From the IMG/VR virus record IMGVR_UViG_3300023184_000004, positions 1 through 39,633 of that record: a stretch of 39,633 nucleotides of DNA. One strand, written 5' to 3'. Below, piece after piece: positions 15,858-22,709 of this stretch. Both the position numbers and the translations under genes were made by a program. A model generated the notes under the pieces. The model saw only the letters and a program-made list of their open reading frames with translations, was not told the DNA's origin and made no database searches. Every line of letters starts with the position of its first letter. Position 1 is the stretch's first letter. The DNA is from a virus.

Positions 15858-16118
15858 ATGGAATTAAACGATGCGTTCAGACTCATTGACAAAGATGATT
15901 ACTGGATGGAGTCAGCGAAATGCCGAACCAAAAACGATGTTGTCTGGTTTCCGGCGCAAGGCAAATACCATGAGATTGCTATAGCCAAAAAGTTTTGTGA
16001 CGGTTGTTGTGTGAAGAAACGATGCTTACAGTATGCGGTTACGAACAACATCATGCACGGCGTTTGGGGTGGCATGTCAGCTAGAGATCGTAGACTTATG
16101 GAAGTGGGAACAAAATGA
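15858..16118 (+). CDS. WhiB-family iron-sulphur protein
   Basis: The product (86 residues from ATG 15858; an in-frame ATG at 15798 with AAAGG upstream would add 20) has the complete WhiB signature: C22, C47-DG-C50 and C56, which hold a [4Fe-4S] cluster, and GVWGG (68-72). WhiB proteins bind sigma factor region 4 and redirect host RNA polymerase. Phage copies can repress or activate host genes. This is the main basis for an actinobacterial host. It could regulate the early promoters of this genome, but the sequence does not show that. Confidence 0.85.
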   Translation: MELNDAFRLIDKDDYWMESAKCRTKNDVVWFPAQGKYHEIAIAKKFCDGCCVKKRCLQYAVTNNIMHGVWGGMSARDRRLMEVGTK

Positions 16119-16309
16119 CCGAAGCACAAGAAACCGAACTCGCATTCTGGCAAGCCCGCTGCGACGACATGCAAGTAGCATTAGACACAGTACGCGAACA
16201 TCGAGACGAACTACAAAAAGAAAACCTGATATTAAAAGACGGACTCAAAATGTATTCCAGCATGGTAGACCGCATGAAAATAGCAATGAGCCAGGGGGTT
16301 GAACTATAG
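16115..16309 (+). CDS. Short coiled-coil protein
   Basis: The 64-residue product is a single charged helix (LAFWQARCDDMQVALDTVRE, then heptad-like spacing) and overlaps the WhiB stop by ATGA. It would dimerise through a coiled coil. No family was recognised, and nothing shows its partner. Confidence 0.55.
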   Translation: MTEAQETELAFWQARCDDMQVALDTVREHRDELQKENLILKDGLKMYSSMVDRMKIAMSQGVEL

Positions 16310-16354
16310 TACAAAGATCAATACAGAACCTAATATCCAACTCACTATCCAACT
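16299..16354 (+). promoter_or_regulatory. Possible promoter plus 12-bp-period tandem repeat
   Basis: TTGAAC (16299-16304), 17 bp and TACAGA (16322-16327) match the local TTGNNN-17-TACA pattern, with a start near 16334. From exactly that base, TATCCAACT occurs twice, 16334-16342 and 16346-16354, with a 12-bp period. That may be an operator; a chance repeat is possible. The next gene starts at 16375. Confidence 0.4.
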
Positions 16355-16374
16355 ACGTTAAAGGCGGAACATTT

Positions 16375-16620
16375 ATGACAGCATCATTCTACAAACTTAA
16401 AGACGAAACATGGGGCGTACGCATCAAAGACTTCGCAGGCGAAGCAAACATGGAAGTCGAAGTCACTACCAAAGCCGGCGATTCCAAGACAGTGATCCTC
16501 GGCAACCGTGTCGCCAAGTTTGACGACGCAGAACTATGGTCGCTCGCAGCTAAAGGCACCGTTAACGTCAGCAAAGTAAAGGTAGCGCAACCCGTACAAC
16601 CCGACGAAGAACCGTTCTAA
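16375..16620 (+). CDS. Small beta-rich protein with SSB-like acidic tail
   Basis: The 81-residue product is mostly beta strand (WGVRIKDFAGEANMEVEVTT then KAGDSKTVILGNRV), ending in QPDEEPF. An acidic tail finishing in P-F resembles the SSB C-terminal tip (D-D-I-P-F type) that recruits repair proteins. The body is shorter than an OB fold of SSB, so this is a similarity of the tail only. AAAGGCGGA upstream is the ribosome site. It lies between WhiB and the methyltransferase. Confidence 0.6.
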   Translation: MTASFYKLKDETWGVRIKDFAGEANMEVEVTTKAGDSKTVILGNRVAKFDDAELWSLAAKGTVNVSKVKVAQPVQPDEEPF

Positions 16621-16641
16621 ACAACTAATCAAAGGGGCAAC

Positions 16642-18504
16642 ATGAAAGTATTATCTTTATTTAGCGGTGTCGGCGGCTTCGACATGGGCTTAGAGAACGC
16701 CGGCATGGAAACAGTATTCCAATGCGAATGGGATAAACACGCCAATACCATCCTGCATAGGCATTGGTCTGCTGTACCGAAATGGGAAGATGTATCCACT
16801 TTGACAGGTAAACACATCCTCGCCAACGCACCCGTCATAGATGTCGTCGCGTGGGGTTCACCATGCCAAGACCTATCGGTCGCAGGTAAACGAGCAGGAC
16901 TAGAAGGTGGCAGATCCAATCTGTTCCACGAAGGCATACGCATCATCAAAGAACTACGAGAGGAAACTAATGGACAATATCCAAGAATCTCTATTTGGGA
17001 AAACGTCGTCGGCGCACTCAACTCCAACCGAGGCGCTGACTTCGGGATCATCATCGACGAAATGGCTGAAGCAGGCGCAATGGTCATCGAATGGGCAGTG
17101 CTGGATGCACAATACTTCGGAGTACCCCAACGACGAAGGCGCGTGTTCGTCATCGCTATCTTTGATCCTGTCCTCGCCAACAACTGTCCCGACCCGCTAT
17201 TACCTGTCGCCGAAAGCCTGCCAAGGCATCTTGCGAAGGGCAAACCGAAGAGGCAAAGTGCTGCCCGAACGCTTACAGAAGGCACTGGAACAGATGGTGC
17301 AATCGTCAACGCCATCGGAGCCAGTCTCTACCACCACGGAACAGTAGTGAACCAAGATGCAAACTCTGGTCACATGATTGTGGAACAGGAAGTTGTCGGA
17401 ACTTTGACTGTTTCTGACTTGGTGAAACAGGTCAATAATGAAATCATTAACAAAGGCCTATTGCAAGTTGTTGAAAATAGACAACCATTTACTTCATCAT
17501 CTTTTGCTGGTTATGAAGAAGGTGTTGGTACTCTGCGATCTAACGGTGGCGATCTTGGTGGCGGTAGCGAAACATTAGTGACTGAACCTGTTGCCTATCA
17601 CTTTGATTCATTGTCATCAAACAGCATGAAATCATCAAACCCTGATAGCGGTGTCAACCAAGTTGACCAAGCCCGAACTTTAGATACTTGGCGACCAGAT
17701 CCATCATTGAACCAAGGCGGATTAGCAATAGTTGAACCGATGCTGATAGATGGAACTCGCGTTGACGATGTCCGAGTATATGAACCACCAGTTCAAACCT
17801 TGAAAGAACGCATGGGAACAGGTGGCAACAATGTCCCGATGCTCGCCTTTGACACCCAGTTCGGAAGCAACGCAAACGTGACAGAGAATGTCGCACCGAC
17901 ACTGAAATCTTCGCAAGCACCACCATCAGTTGCATACGGTATTACAGGTAATGCGATTGGGCGGCAAGATCACAACGGTCCGAACGGGCCGTCACATACA
18001 CCTGAAGGCGGCCCGATGTTTACACTCACCAGCACCGATATCCATGCTGTCGTACAAGAAGAACCAACAGTGTTTCAACCTGGCACAATGGTCCGACTCA
18101 ACGGCGGTGTATGGGAAGGAATAGTGCCGACGCTTCGAGCAGAATCTAAACGTGGAGACAACGAACCTCACATTTTGGTCAACGAAAATATAACAAGCCC
18201 AACTTTGACGGCATACAACATGGATTCACGCTCACCACAATCAGAAGAACAACAACGCATTGTCAACGCTGTATTTGAAACAACGATGGCAGTACGCCGG
18301 CTTACACCGTTAGAGTGTGAACGGCTCATGGGATGGCCCGATGACCACACCCGCTACAAAGCCGACGGCACCGAACAGGCAGACACACACCGGTACAAAC
18401 AATGCGGGAACGGTGTTGCCTCACCAGTCGCACAATGGATCGGCAAACACCTAATCAAACTAGAACAACAATCACTACCGCTACCGACACCACCAATAAC
18501 ATGA
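16642..18504 (+). CDS. DNA cytosine-C5 methyltransferase with very long target-recognition region
   Basis: The 620-residue product is unmistakable: motif I FSGVGGFDMGLENAG, motif IV GSPCQDLSVAGKRAG (catalytic C75), motif VI ENV (E120), motif VIII QRRRRVF (Q163), and C-terminal motif IX/X (RRLTPLECERLMGWPDDHTR and CGNGVASPVAQWIG). Between residues about 185 and 545 the target-recognition region is roughly 360 residues. It contains repeated short modules of a TL-x(5-8) type with Gly/Asn-rich loops. Usual enzymes are 330-450 residues. It transfers methyl from S-adenosylmethionine to cytosine and probably shields phage DNA from host restriction. AAAGGGG is the ribosome site. Confidence 0.92.
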   Translation: MKVLSLFSGVGGFDMGLENAGMETVFQCEWDKHANTILHRHWSAVPKWEDVSTLTGKHILANAPVIDVVAWGSPCQDLSVAGKRAGLEGGRSNLFHEGIRIIKELREETNGQYPRISIWENVVGALNSNRGADFGIIIDEMAEAGAMVIEWAVLDAQYFGVPQRRRRVFVIAIFDPVLANNCPDPLLPVAESLPRHLAKGKPKRQSAARTLTEGTGTDGAIVNAIGASLYHHGTVVNQDANSGHMIVEQEVVGTLTVSDLVKQVNNEIINKGLLQVVENRQPFTSSSFAGYEEGVGTLRSNGGDLGGGSETLVTEPVAYHFDSLSSNSMKSSNPDSGVNQVDQARTLDTWRPDPSLNQGGLAIVEPMLIDGTRVDDVRVYEPPVQTLKERMGTGGNNVPMLAFDTQFGSNANVTENVAPTLKSSQAPPSVAYGITGNAIGRQDHNGPNGPSHTPEGGPMFTLTSTDIHAVVQEEPTVFQPGTMVRLNGGVWEGIVPTLRAESKRGDNEPHILVNENITSPTLTAYNMDSRSPQSEEQQRIVNAVFETTMAVRRLTPLECERLMGWPDDHTRYKADGTEQADTHRYKQCGNGVASPVAQWIGKHLIKLEQQSLPLPTPPIT

Positions 18505-18546
18505 CCGCCACCGATACCACCAACTGCTGAAACCGCAAAACATTTT

Positions 18547-18672
18547 ATGGACTACCAGCCTTCACTGTTCGACTGGATCACCGACCCGTACCGTACTGGC
18601 GACACACCATTGGCCGAATACACTGATCTACAACTTGCGGCGTTAATTGACGAATGGAAAAAAGTTACCTAA
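18547..18672 (+). CDS. Very small acidic protein, possible
   Basis: A 41-residue frame (start MDYQPSLFDWITDPYRTGDT) ends within the tandem-repeat element of the next leader. It has no clear ribosome site (CATTTT before ATG), and composition is protein-like with an amphipathic helix. The only other frame here is a nine-codon stub from 18501. Support is modest. Confidence 0.4.
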   Translation: MDYQPSLFDWITDPYRTGDTPLAEYTDLQLAALIDEWKKVT

Positions 18673-18762
18673 AAGTTACACAACGGTAGTTGCTATTGGC
18701 CGGCGCATACCCCATACTGTTAGTACCCCTACAAGATAGGGCAACTAGATGGGAGTCTAGAT
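18658..18762 (+). promoter_or_regulatory. Regulated promoter and RNA leader, copy A
   Basis: In order: tandem AAAAGTTAC half-sites with an 11-bp period (18658-18683), about 31 bp, the -10-like TACTGT (18715-18720), and a predicted start near 18727. Hairpin 1 (CCCTA-caaga-TAGGG, 18727-18741) begins exactly there. Hairpin 2 (CTAGA-tgggag-TCTAG, 18745-18760) has the GGGAG ribosome site in its loop. ATG follows at 18763. The same arrangement precedes the ardA-like gene. No good -35 is present, so an activator at the repeats is likely. A TTGGCC at 18696 is not correctly spaced. Confidence 0.6.
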
Positions 18763-19362
18763 ATGAAAGATATAACCGTTACTCGGCAAGTGTTCGCACT
18801 TGACGAGTTAAGTCCGGCAGCGCGTAACGTTGCGATAGAAAAATTACGAAACGACAACTACGAAAACATACCGTCAGACATGATCTCAGAAGGATTATGC
18901 GGCAAACTTGTCGCGCTAATCACTGGCGATGATCGTGGCGATGTTAGCGCAAAAAACCTTGAAAAATTAACTGGCCTAACTTTAGAGTGGAGCTTAAGTT
19001 ACTGTCAGGGCGACGGCGTAGCGATCTACGGCGAAATATATAACGATTACGCAACCCAATTAACTTGGGGCAACGCAGTGTGGGCAAAACTGACGCGCAA
19101 TAGTCACGGCTACCATTACTCGCATCGTAACTGTTTCACTGTAGAACTGTTCGACGGCGACGGCGACACCATCGACGACAATGGCGTTATGGCCAACGAG
19201 CTAGGCGATATGTGTACCACACTTGAACGGTACGGTTACGCCGAGATCGAACATTACACAAGCGAGCCATACGTGATCGAGCTATTAAACAATAACGATA
19301 CGCCGCGCATATTTAACGCCGATGGCACACTCGCACCGTCACAATTTTGGGCGGCCTTATGA
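18763..19362 (+). CDS. Early phage protein, unknown function
   Basis: The 199-residue product begins with a helical ALDELSPAARNVAIEKL segment and contains LEWSLSYCQGDGVAIYGEIYN. This pair (a helix of the L-S-x-A-R type and a SQGDG-like turn) recurs in phage proteins of no known role, sometimes listed as antitoxin-like. The remainder is mixed. It shares the duplicated leader with ardA, so it may be an early anti-defence or host-takeover gene. That is inference. Confidence 0.65.
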   Translation: MKDITVTRQVFALDELSPAARNVAIEKLRNDNYENIPSDMISEGLCGKLVALITGDDRGDVSAKNLEKLTGLTLEWSLSYCQGDGVAIYGEIYNDYATQLTWGNAVWAKLTRNSHGYHYSHRNCFTVELFDGDGDTIDDNGVMANELGDMCTTLERYGYAEIEHYTSEPYVIELLNNNDTPRIFNADGTLAPSQFWAAL

Positions 19363-19520
19363 TATTCCAATACGAGTACAACCATAACGGTATCTGTATC
19401 TATTCGACTACTAATGCCGGTTATCTCATTAAACGTCAGTACGCCTTTTACAGCAAGCGTGACGCGATGAGATTGTTTCGACAAGAACTAAAACAAATAA
19501 ATAAAGGAGACAAACAATGA
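19359..19520 (+). CDS. Hypothetical 53-aa protein
   Basis: The start overlaps the previous stop (ATGA). The product (MIFQYEYNHNGICIYSTTNA...) is a small beta-then-helix protein with a basic end. Its stop overlaps the next ATG at 19517, and its own 3' end supplies that gene's AAAGGAGA ribosome site. The tight coupling supports it being translated. No family was recognised. Confidence 0.6.
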   Translation: MIFQYEYNHNGICIYSTTNAGYLIKRQYAFYSKRDAMRLFRQELKQINKGDKQ

Positions 19521-19660
19521 ATTGTAAAAACTGTAAGCAGGAACTTACAGCAGTCGCAGAGATGGATGAATACGAACTATGTCACCATTGTTACTGCGAA
19601 ATAATGGACACAACTAAAACAAGGGAGACAACAAATGAACATCAAAGAACGGTTAAATGA
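19517..19660 (+). CDS. Small zinc-finger-like protein
   Basis: The 47-residue product has C-x2-C (CKNC) near its start and CHHCYC around residue 22, enough for one zinc ion. AAAGGAGA seven bases upstream is a strong ribosome site. The last 26 bases overlap the next gene in another frame; these also encode a charged tail. Confidence 0.6.
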   Translation: MNCKNCKQELTAVAEMDEYELCHHCYCEIMDTTKTRETTNEHQRTVK

Positions 19661-19769
19661 GATTAACTTTATTGCGCACGTAGCCGCAAAAACCGATGTC
19701 GATAGAAACGAACTATTAAAACTATTAAAACAAATAAAAAAACTTACACAAACAAGGATCAACCAATGA
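19635..19769 (+). CDS. Small basic helical protein
   Basis: The 44-residue product (MNIKERLNEINFIAHVAAK...) is an all-helix, Lys/Leu-rich segment. AAGGGAGA before the ATG is a strong ribosome site, and the stop overlaps the next start (ATGA). It overlaps the previous gene by 26 bases. A DNA-binding or antitoxin-like role is conceivable but not shown. Confidence 0.55.
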   Translation: MNIKERLNEINFIAHVAAKTDVDRNELLKLLKQIKKLTQTRINQ

Positions 19770-19969
19770 AACAAACACCAATAACAATAAACGACGAACA
19801 AAAACTAGACACCTACACCGTGAACTTTACCGGCGACTACGCCACCGTTACCGTTACAGTCAATGCCATTGACGACAACGACGCGCAAACATTAGCCGAA
19901 AACCTAATAACCGATTACTACGGGTGGGATCTCACAAAATGGGGCGTAGAAACGAACAAACATCAATGA
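19766..19969 (+). CDS. Hypothetical 67-aa protein
   Basis: The product alternates beta strands and a C-terminal helix (YTVNFTGDYATVTVTVNAID then DAQTLAENLITDYYG). It overlaps its neighbours by ATGA on both sides, so it belongs to the small-gene operon. AAGGATC is a weak ribosome site. No family was recognised. Confidence 0.6.
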   Translation: MKQTPITINDEQKLDTYTVNFTGDYATVTVTVNAIDDNDAQTLAENLITDYYGWDLTKWGVETNKHQ

Positions 19970-20133
19970 TCCGCACCACCACCACCGACGCAATAGCAAC
20001 CACCGTAATAATCCTATTCATGCTCGCACTCGCCGGTAGCCCTACCGATAGCAGCATTGATTGGATCGTACGAACTTTATGCGTCTACCCGTTCACTCAC
20101 CTATTTTGGCGGCATCACCACCGCCACCGATAG
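19966..20133 (+). CDS. Small single-span membrane protein
   Basis: ATG 19966 overlaps the previous stop and is preferred to a longer upstream frame. The 55-residue product has a membrane segment at about residues 8-26 (DAIATTVIILFMLALAG) and an HHHRHR basic end. Small early membrane proteins can be superinfection-exclusion or host-inhibitor factors; nothing specific is shown here. Confidence 0.55.
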   Translation: MIRTTTTDAIATTVIILFMLALAGSPTDSSIDWIVRTLCVYPFTHLFWRHHHRHR

Positions 20134-20193
20134 CAGCGACGACTACGCAGCACGAAAAAATAGTTGGCCGGTCGGGCTTCATGTTTTCACAAA

Positions 20194-20223
20194 TTGTTTA
20201 CATAATCCGGCCGGACATACCTT
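20194..20223 (+). promoter_or_regulatory. Possible promoter, near-leaderless
   Basis: TTGTTT (20194-20199), 18 bp and TACCTT (20218-20223) would start transcription near 20230, three bases before the ATG at 20233. A 6-bp inverted repeat, GGCCGG and CCGGCC, flanks the -35. Weak match. Confidence 0.3.
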
Positions 20224-20232
20224 AATAAAGAT

Positions 20233-20430
20233 ATGAAAACAAAATACACCGCAACAATACGCACGGCCGCCGGCGAACTATGTATAGGAATATTCGACAC
20301 ACTCGAAGCCGCCGCCGATCATCTCGCCGGCACTCGTGGACATATCACCCCGATATTCTTGACAGACACCCCGCTGGCCGATCTCGTACAAATGACAGTG
20401 CCGCAACTTATCGAAATATTCAACGCCTAA
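20233..20430 (+). CDS. Hypothetical 65-aa protein
   Basis: The product (MKTKYTATIRTAAGELCIGI...) has a beta hairpin then FDTLEAAADHLAGTRGHI helix and a C-terminal helix. No family was recognised. The tandem-repeat element of the next leader begins at its stop codon. It stands apart from the upstream operon by a 100-bp gap with a possible promoter. Confidence 0.6.
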   Translation: MKTKYTATIRTAAGELCIGIFDTLEAAADHLAGTRGHITPIFLTDTPLADLVQMTVPQLIEIFNA

Positions 20431-20539
20431 AAAAGTTACACAAAAGTTACACAATAAAACGCACGGCCACACACAAAATGAGATATAATCTAAACAGATC
20501 GAACAACCAACGATCTAAGCCTATGGGAGTAGGCCAAAC
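20429..20539 (+). promoter_or_regulatory. Regulated promoter and RNA leader, copy B
   Basis: Tandem AAAAGTTAC half-sites (20429-20454) match copy A at 24 of 26 positions. Thirty bases on is a perfect -10, TATAAT (20484-20489), with a predicted start near 20496. Hairpin 1 (AGATCG/CGATCT, 20496-20516) begins exactly there, and hairpin 2 (GCCTA-tgggag-TAGGC, 20519-20534) again shows TGGGAG in its loop. ATG is at 20540. The stems differ from copy A but pair perfectly, which suggests structural selection. No -35 is evident. Confidence 0.65.
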
Positions 20540-21112
20540 ATGGAAACTAAACAAATAACCGCACTAGACGAGCCAGCTATTTGGCTCGGCTGCCTATCGT
20601 GCTACAACAACGGCCGGTTAAATGGCAAATGGATCAGCGCAGAAATGGCAACAGAACCCGAAGCCGCCGAAACATTAAACGGCCTAGCCAAGCTTGTCGA
20701 ACTTGGCGACCGCACCGAAAACCGTTGCCGTAAATGTTATGGTGACGAGTTCGAAGTCATGGATTATCAACTAATCCCGAAATCATGCGCAAACGCTAAA
20801 ACGTTTTATGAAAACGCCGAACAACTAAACGAACTACACAACACCGACCAGCTAGCTCTAATCGTATTACTCGCCGAAAACATCGACACCGGTGGCCGTA
20901 TGGATCTAGACGAACTTATTAGATACCATGAAGCTAACTACGCCGGAGAACATGATAGTGCTAAAGAGTTTGGCGAGGATTACGCCGAACAAGTAGGAGA
21001 CCTAGACGCAGTACCCGAACATATGCGAAATTATATCGACTGGGAACACTACGCCACCGAGCTACTTTATGATTACTGGAAAACATCAGGCCATTATTGG
21101 CGGTCAGTATGA
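20540..21112 (+). CDS. ardA: ArdA-like antirestriction protein
   Basis: The 190-residue product fits ArdA: an N-terminal PAIWLGCLSCYNNGRLNGKW segment, acidic helices, a middle EFEVMDYQ strand, and a C-terminal EEFGEDYAEQ ... MRNYIDWEHYATELLYDY. ArdA mimics bent DNA and blocks type I restriction enzymes in the cytoplasm. Unusual here are two Cys pairs, C18-x2-C21 and C63-RK-C66, which could bind zinc. The protein is very acidic, as expected. The regulated leader at 20429 fits an early, timed anti-restriction gene. Confidence 0.78.
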   Translation: METKQITALDEPAIWLGCLSCYNNGRLNGKWISAEMATEPEAAETLNGLAKLVELGDRTENRCRKCYGDEFEVMDYQLIPKSCANAKTFYENAEQLNELHNTDQLALIVLLAENIDTGGRMDLDELIRYHEANYAGEHDSAKEFGEDYAEQVGDLDAVPEHMRNYIDWEHYATELLYDYWKTSGHYWRSV

Positions 21113-21231
21113 CCCCGCTACACATCGAACTATTAAACGTCACTGCCCCATATCTAATAATGGCGGGCTTAATCCTAATACTAGAACTAATAAAAAAACA
21201 TATACACAACCCGAAACGGAGAAACAACTAA
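21109..21231 (+). CDS. Tiny single-span membrane protein
   Basis: The 40-residue product (start MTPLHIELLNVTAPYLIMAG) has one hydrophobic segment of about 16 residues and a basic end (HNPKRRNN). It overlaps the ardA stop by ATGA and the next start by TAATG. That strict coupling supports expression. Role unknown. Confidence 0.6.
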   Translation: MTPLHIELLNVTAPYLIMAGLILILELIKKHIHNPKRRNN

Positions 21232-21860
21232 TGGAAACCGAAACAACCCAAACCACAACGACGGGACTAACCGCCCTAACCGAAATAATCGCCGGCCTAG
21301 CCTTACACGCCAGCACCGACCCAATGCGGGGAGCATTACAAACGATCCAAATAACCCCGCAACACTTAACTGCTACAGATAGTTATTCAATGGCACAATG
21401 GCAACCAGTAGAACCGATCACAACCGGCCAGCCGGCACTAATAAACGCCAAAGAACTAACAACAGCACTAAACAACTTAACCAAAGCCGGAAAACAATAC
21501 CGAGCCGCACAAGCACGTTTAACCGTCAACGGCCAAACATGGAAACTAACCGCACTAACCACAGATGAAGAATACGCCCAAGAAATCGGATCATATACAG
21601 GCACAACATATCCAGCAGAATACCCAAACACCGAACCACTATTAAAGCTAGAGACTTGCGGCCAATTCGAACCGACCGGCTTTAACCCCGACTATCTCGA
21701 ACGCATAACCAAAACCAGCAAAAAAATAGCCCGACTAACACCGCTAGCCATGACCCAATGGCAAACACCACAAAAACCAGTGCTATGGATCACCGAAACC
21801 CAAACCGGAAAACTAGTACAGTTACTAATGCCAACACGACTAACACCAATAACCAACTAA
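21231..21860 (+). CDS. Sliding-clamp-like protein (DnaN-type)
   Basis: ATG 21231 is set by TAATG coupling and gives 209 residues. The product reads like part of a beta clamp: ALQTIQITPQHLTATDSYSM, then INAKELTTALNNL, FNPDYLERIT and a closing LVQLLMPTRL, the usual MPxRL end. Bacterial clamps have three domains and about 360 residues, so this is a shortened or two-domain form. Clamps tether polymerase to DNA. No polymerase is encoded, so it may recruit the host enzyme or serve another factor. Possible decoy or inhibitor. Confidence 0.65.
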   Translation: METETTQTTTTGLTALTEIIAGLALHASTDPMRGALQTIQITPQHLTATDSYSMAQWQPVEPITTGQPALINAKELTTALNNLTKAGKQYRAAQARLTVNGQTWKLTALTTDEEYAQEIGSYTGTTYPAEYPNTEPLLKLETCGQFEPTGFNPDYLERITKTSKKIARLTPLAMTQWQTPQKPVLWITETQTGKLVQLLMPTRLTPITN

Positions 21861-21890
21861 ACCCCAGCGCAACAAAGCGCACCCCAAACC

Positions 21891-21923
21891 TAAGGCCACT
21901 AGCAACCCCAGCTAGTGGCCTTA
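21891..21923 (+). terminator. Perfect 13-bp stem-loop after the clamp gene
   Basis: TAAGGCCACTAGC and GCTAGTGGCCTTA flank a 7-base loop (AACCCCA). It lies 30 bp after the clamp gene stop. No T-run follows, but actinobacterial terminators often lack one. It is an inverted repeat on both strands, so it could end transcription from either side or be a protein-binding site. Confidence 0.6.
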
Positions 21924-22680
21924 GTGCTATACCGGCACACATCGAAAAACACCACACACCACCACATAGGCGACACGCCACAATGAATACAAAACCGGTG
22001 CTAACCGGCCGCAACCGTTGACAACCTCCGGCAAACGATCCGCAACACTCGCCAACGTTGCCGGAGCACCACACTGTTAAACACGTACCCCACAAACTAG
22101 GCACACTCGCAACACGGCCACACGTTTAGCGGCCACACCGAACAGCACCCACACTCGCAGAACATACACACGCACACACCCACCCACCCATCGGGGCTAT
22201 GCCTAGCCAACGCCCCCCTAAGGTATATATAGGTGTGTTTCTTGGTGTGTTGTTTTGTGTTTTGCTACCGCCCTCGCTGCGCGTCGGTTGGTGGCGTTTG
22301 TGTCGAGGCGAGTGGGTTGTGGCTTGTTTCTTTTGTGCTAAGAAAAAACGGCAAAAAAAGAGGCGTGTCGGCTGCAGGTTTGTTTTTGCTGGTGGACAAG
22401 CGAGCCGTATGGCGAGTGCGTCAGGTCAAACGTATGTGCGACAGGCATTGCCCCCACGCTTCACTCTTTGTGAGAGTTGGTGGCCGTGACTGTTTTAGCC
22501 GACACCATGTTTTTACTTTTTGCCGTTAGTTCGCTGCTCGATCTATTCGATGATAGATCGTCTACCCCAGTTCCCTGGTGTTAATGCCCCGCACCTTGCA
22601 ACAGGTGTACAGCCGTGGGTGTTCTTTCGTTTGTCGTCATCCCGACGAGTGTGTGAAAAGTATGGCACATGTTTCGGTGT

Positions 22681-22709
22681 TTGTCAATTGTATACAAGTT
22701 GCATACAAG
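22681..22709 (+). promoter_or_regulatory. Candidate late promoter TTGTCA-17-TACAAG with tandem repeats
   Basis: TTGTCA (22681-22686) and TACAAG (22704-22709) are 17 bp apart. Between and over them ATACAAGT occurs twice with an 11-bp period (22692-22699 and 22703-22710), and TTGTATACAA (22688-22697) is palindromic. A start near 22716 falls at the 12-bp inverted repeat 22710-22774, which would form a leader hairpin before the 22796 gene. Confidence 0.5.

Noticed and set aside
16629-17315. 228-codon open frame on the minus strand
   Set aside because: It lies wholly opposite the methyltransferase, whose catalytic motifs are intact. The frame is a by-product of codon bias, and no ribosome site was seen.
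21758-22021. 87-codon frame after the clamp gene
   Set aside because: It starts inside the clamp gene and crosses the 13-bp hairpin; composition is Pro/Thr/His-rich from A/C-rich DNA.
22199-22529. Overlapping + strand frames of 96 and 98 codons
   Set aside because: The products are Cys/Arg/Val-rich with no fold, have no ribosome site, and lie in the skewed non-coding region.
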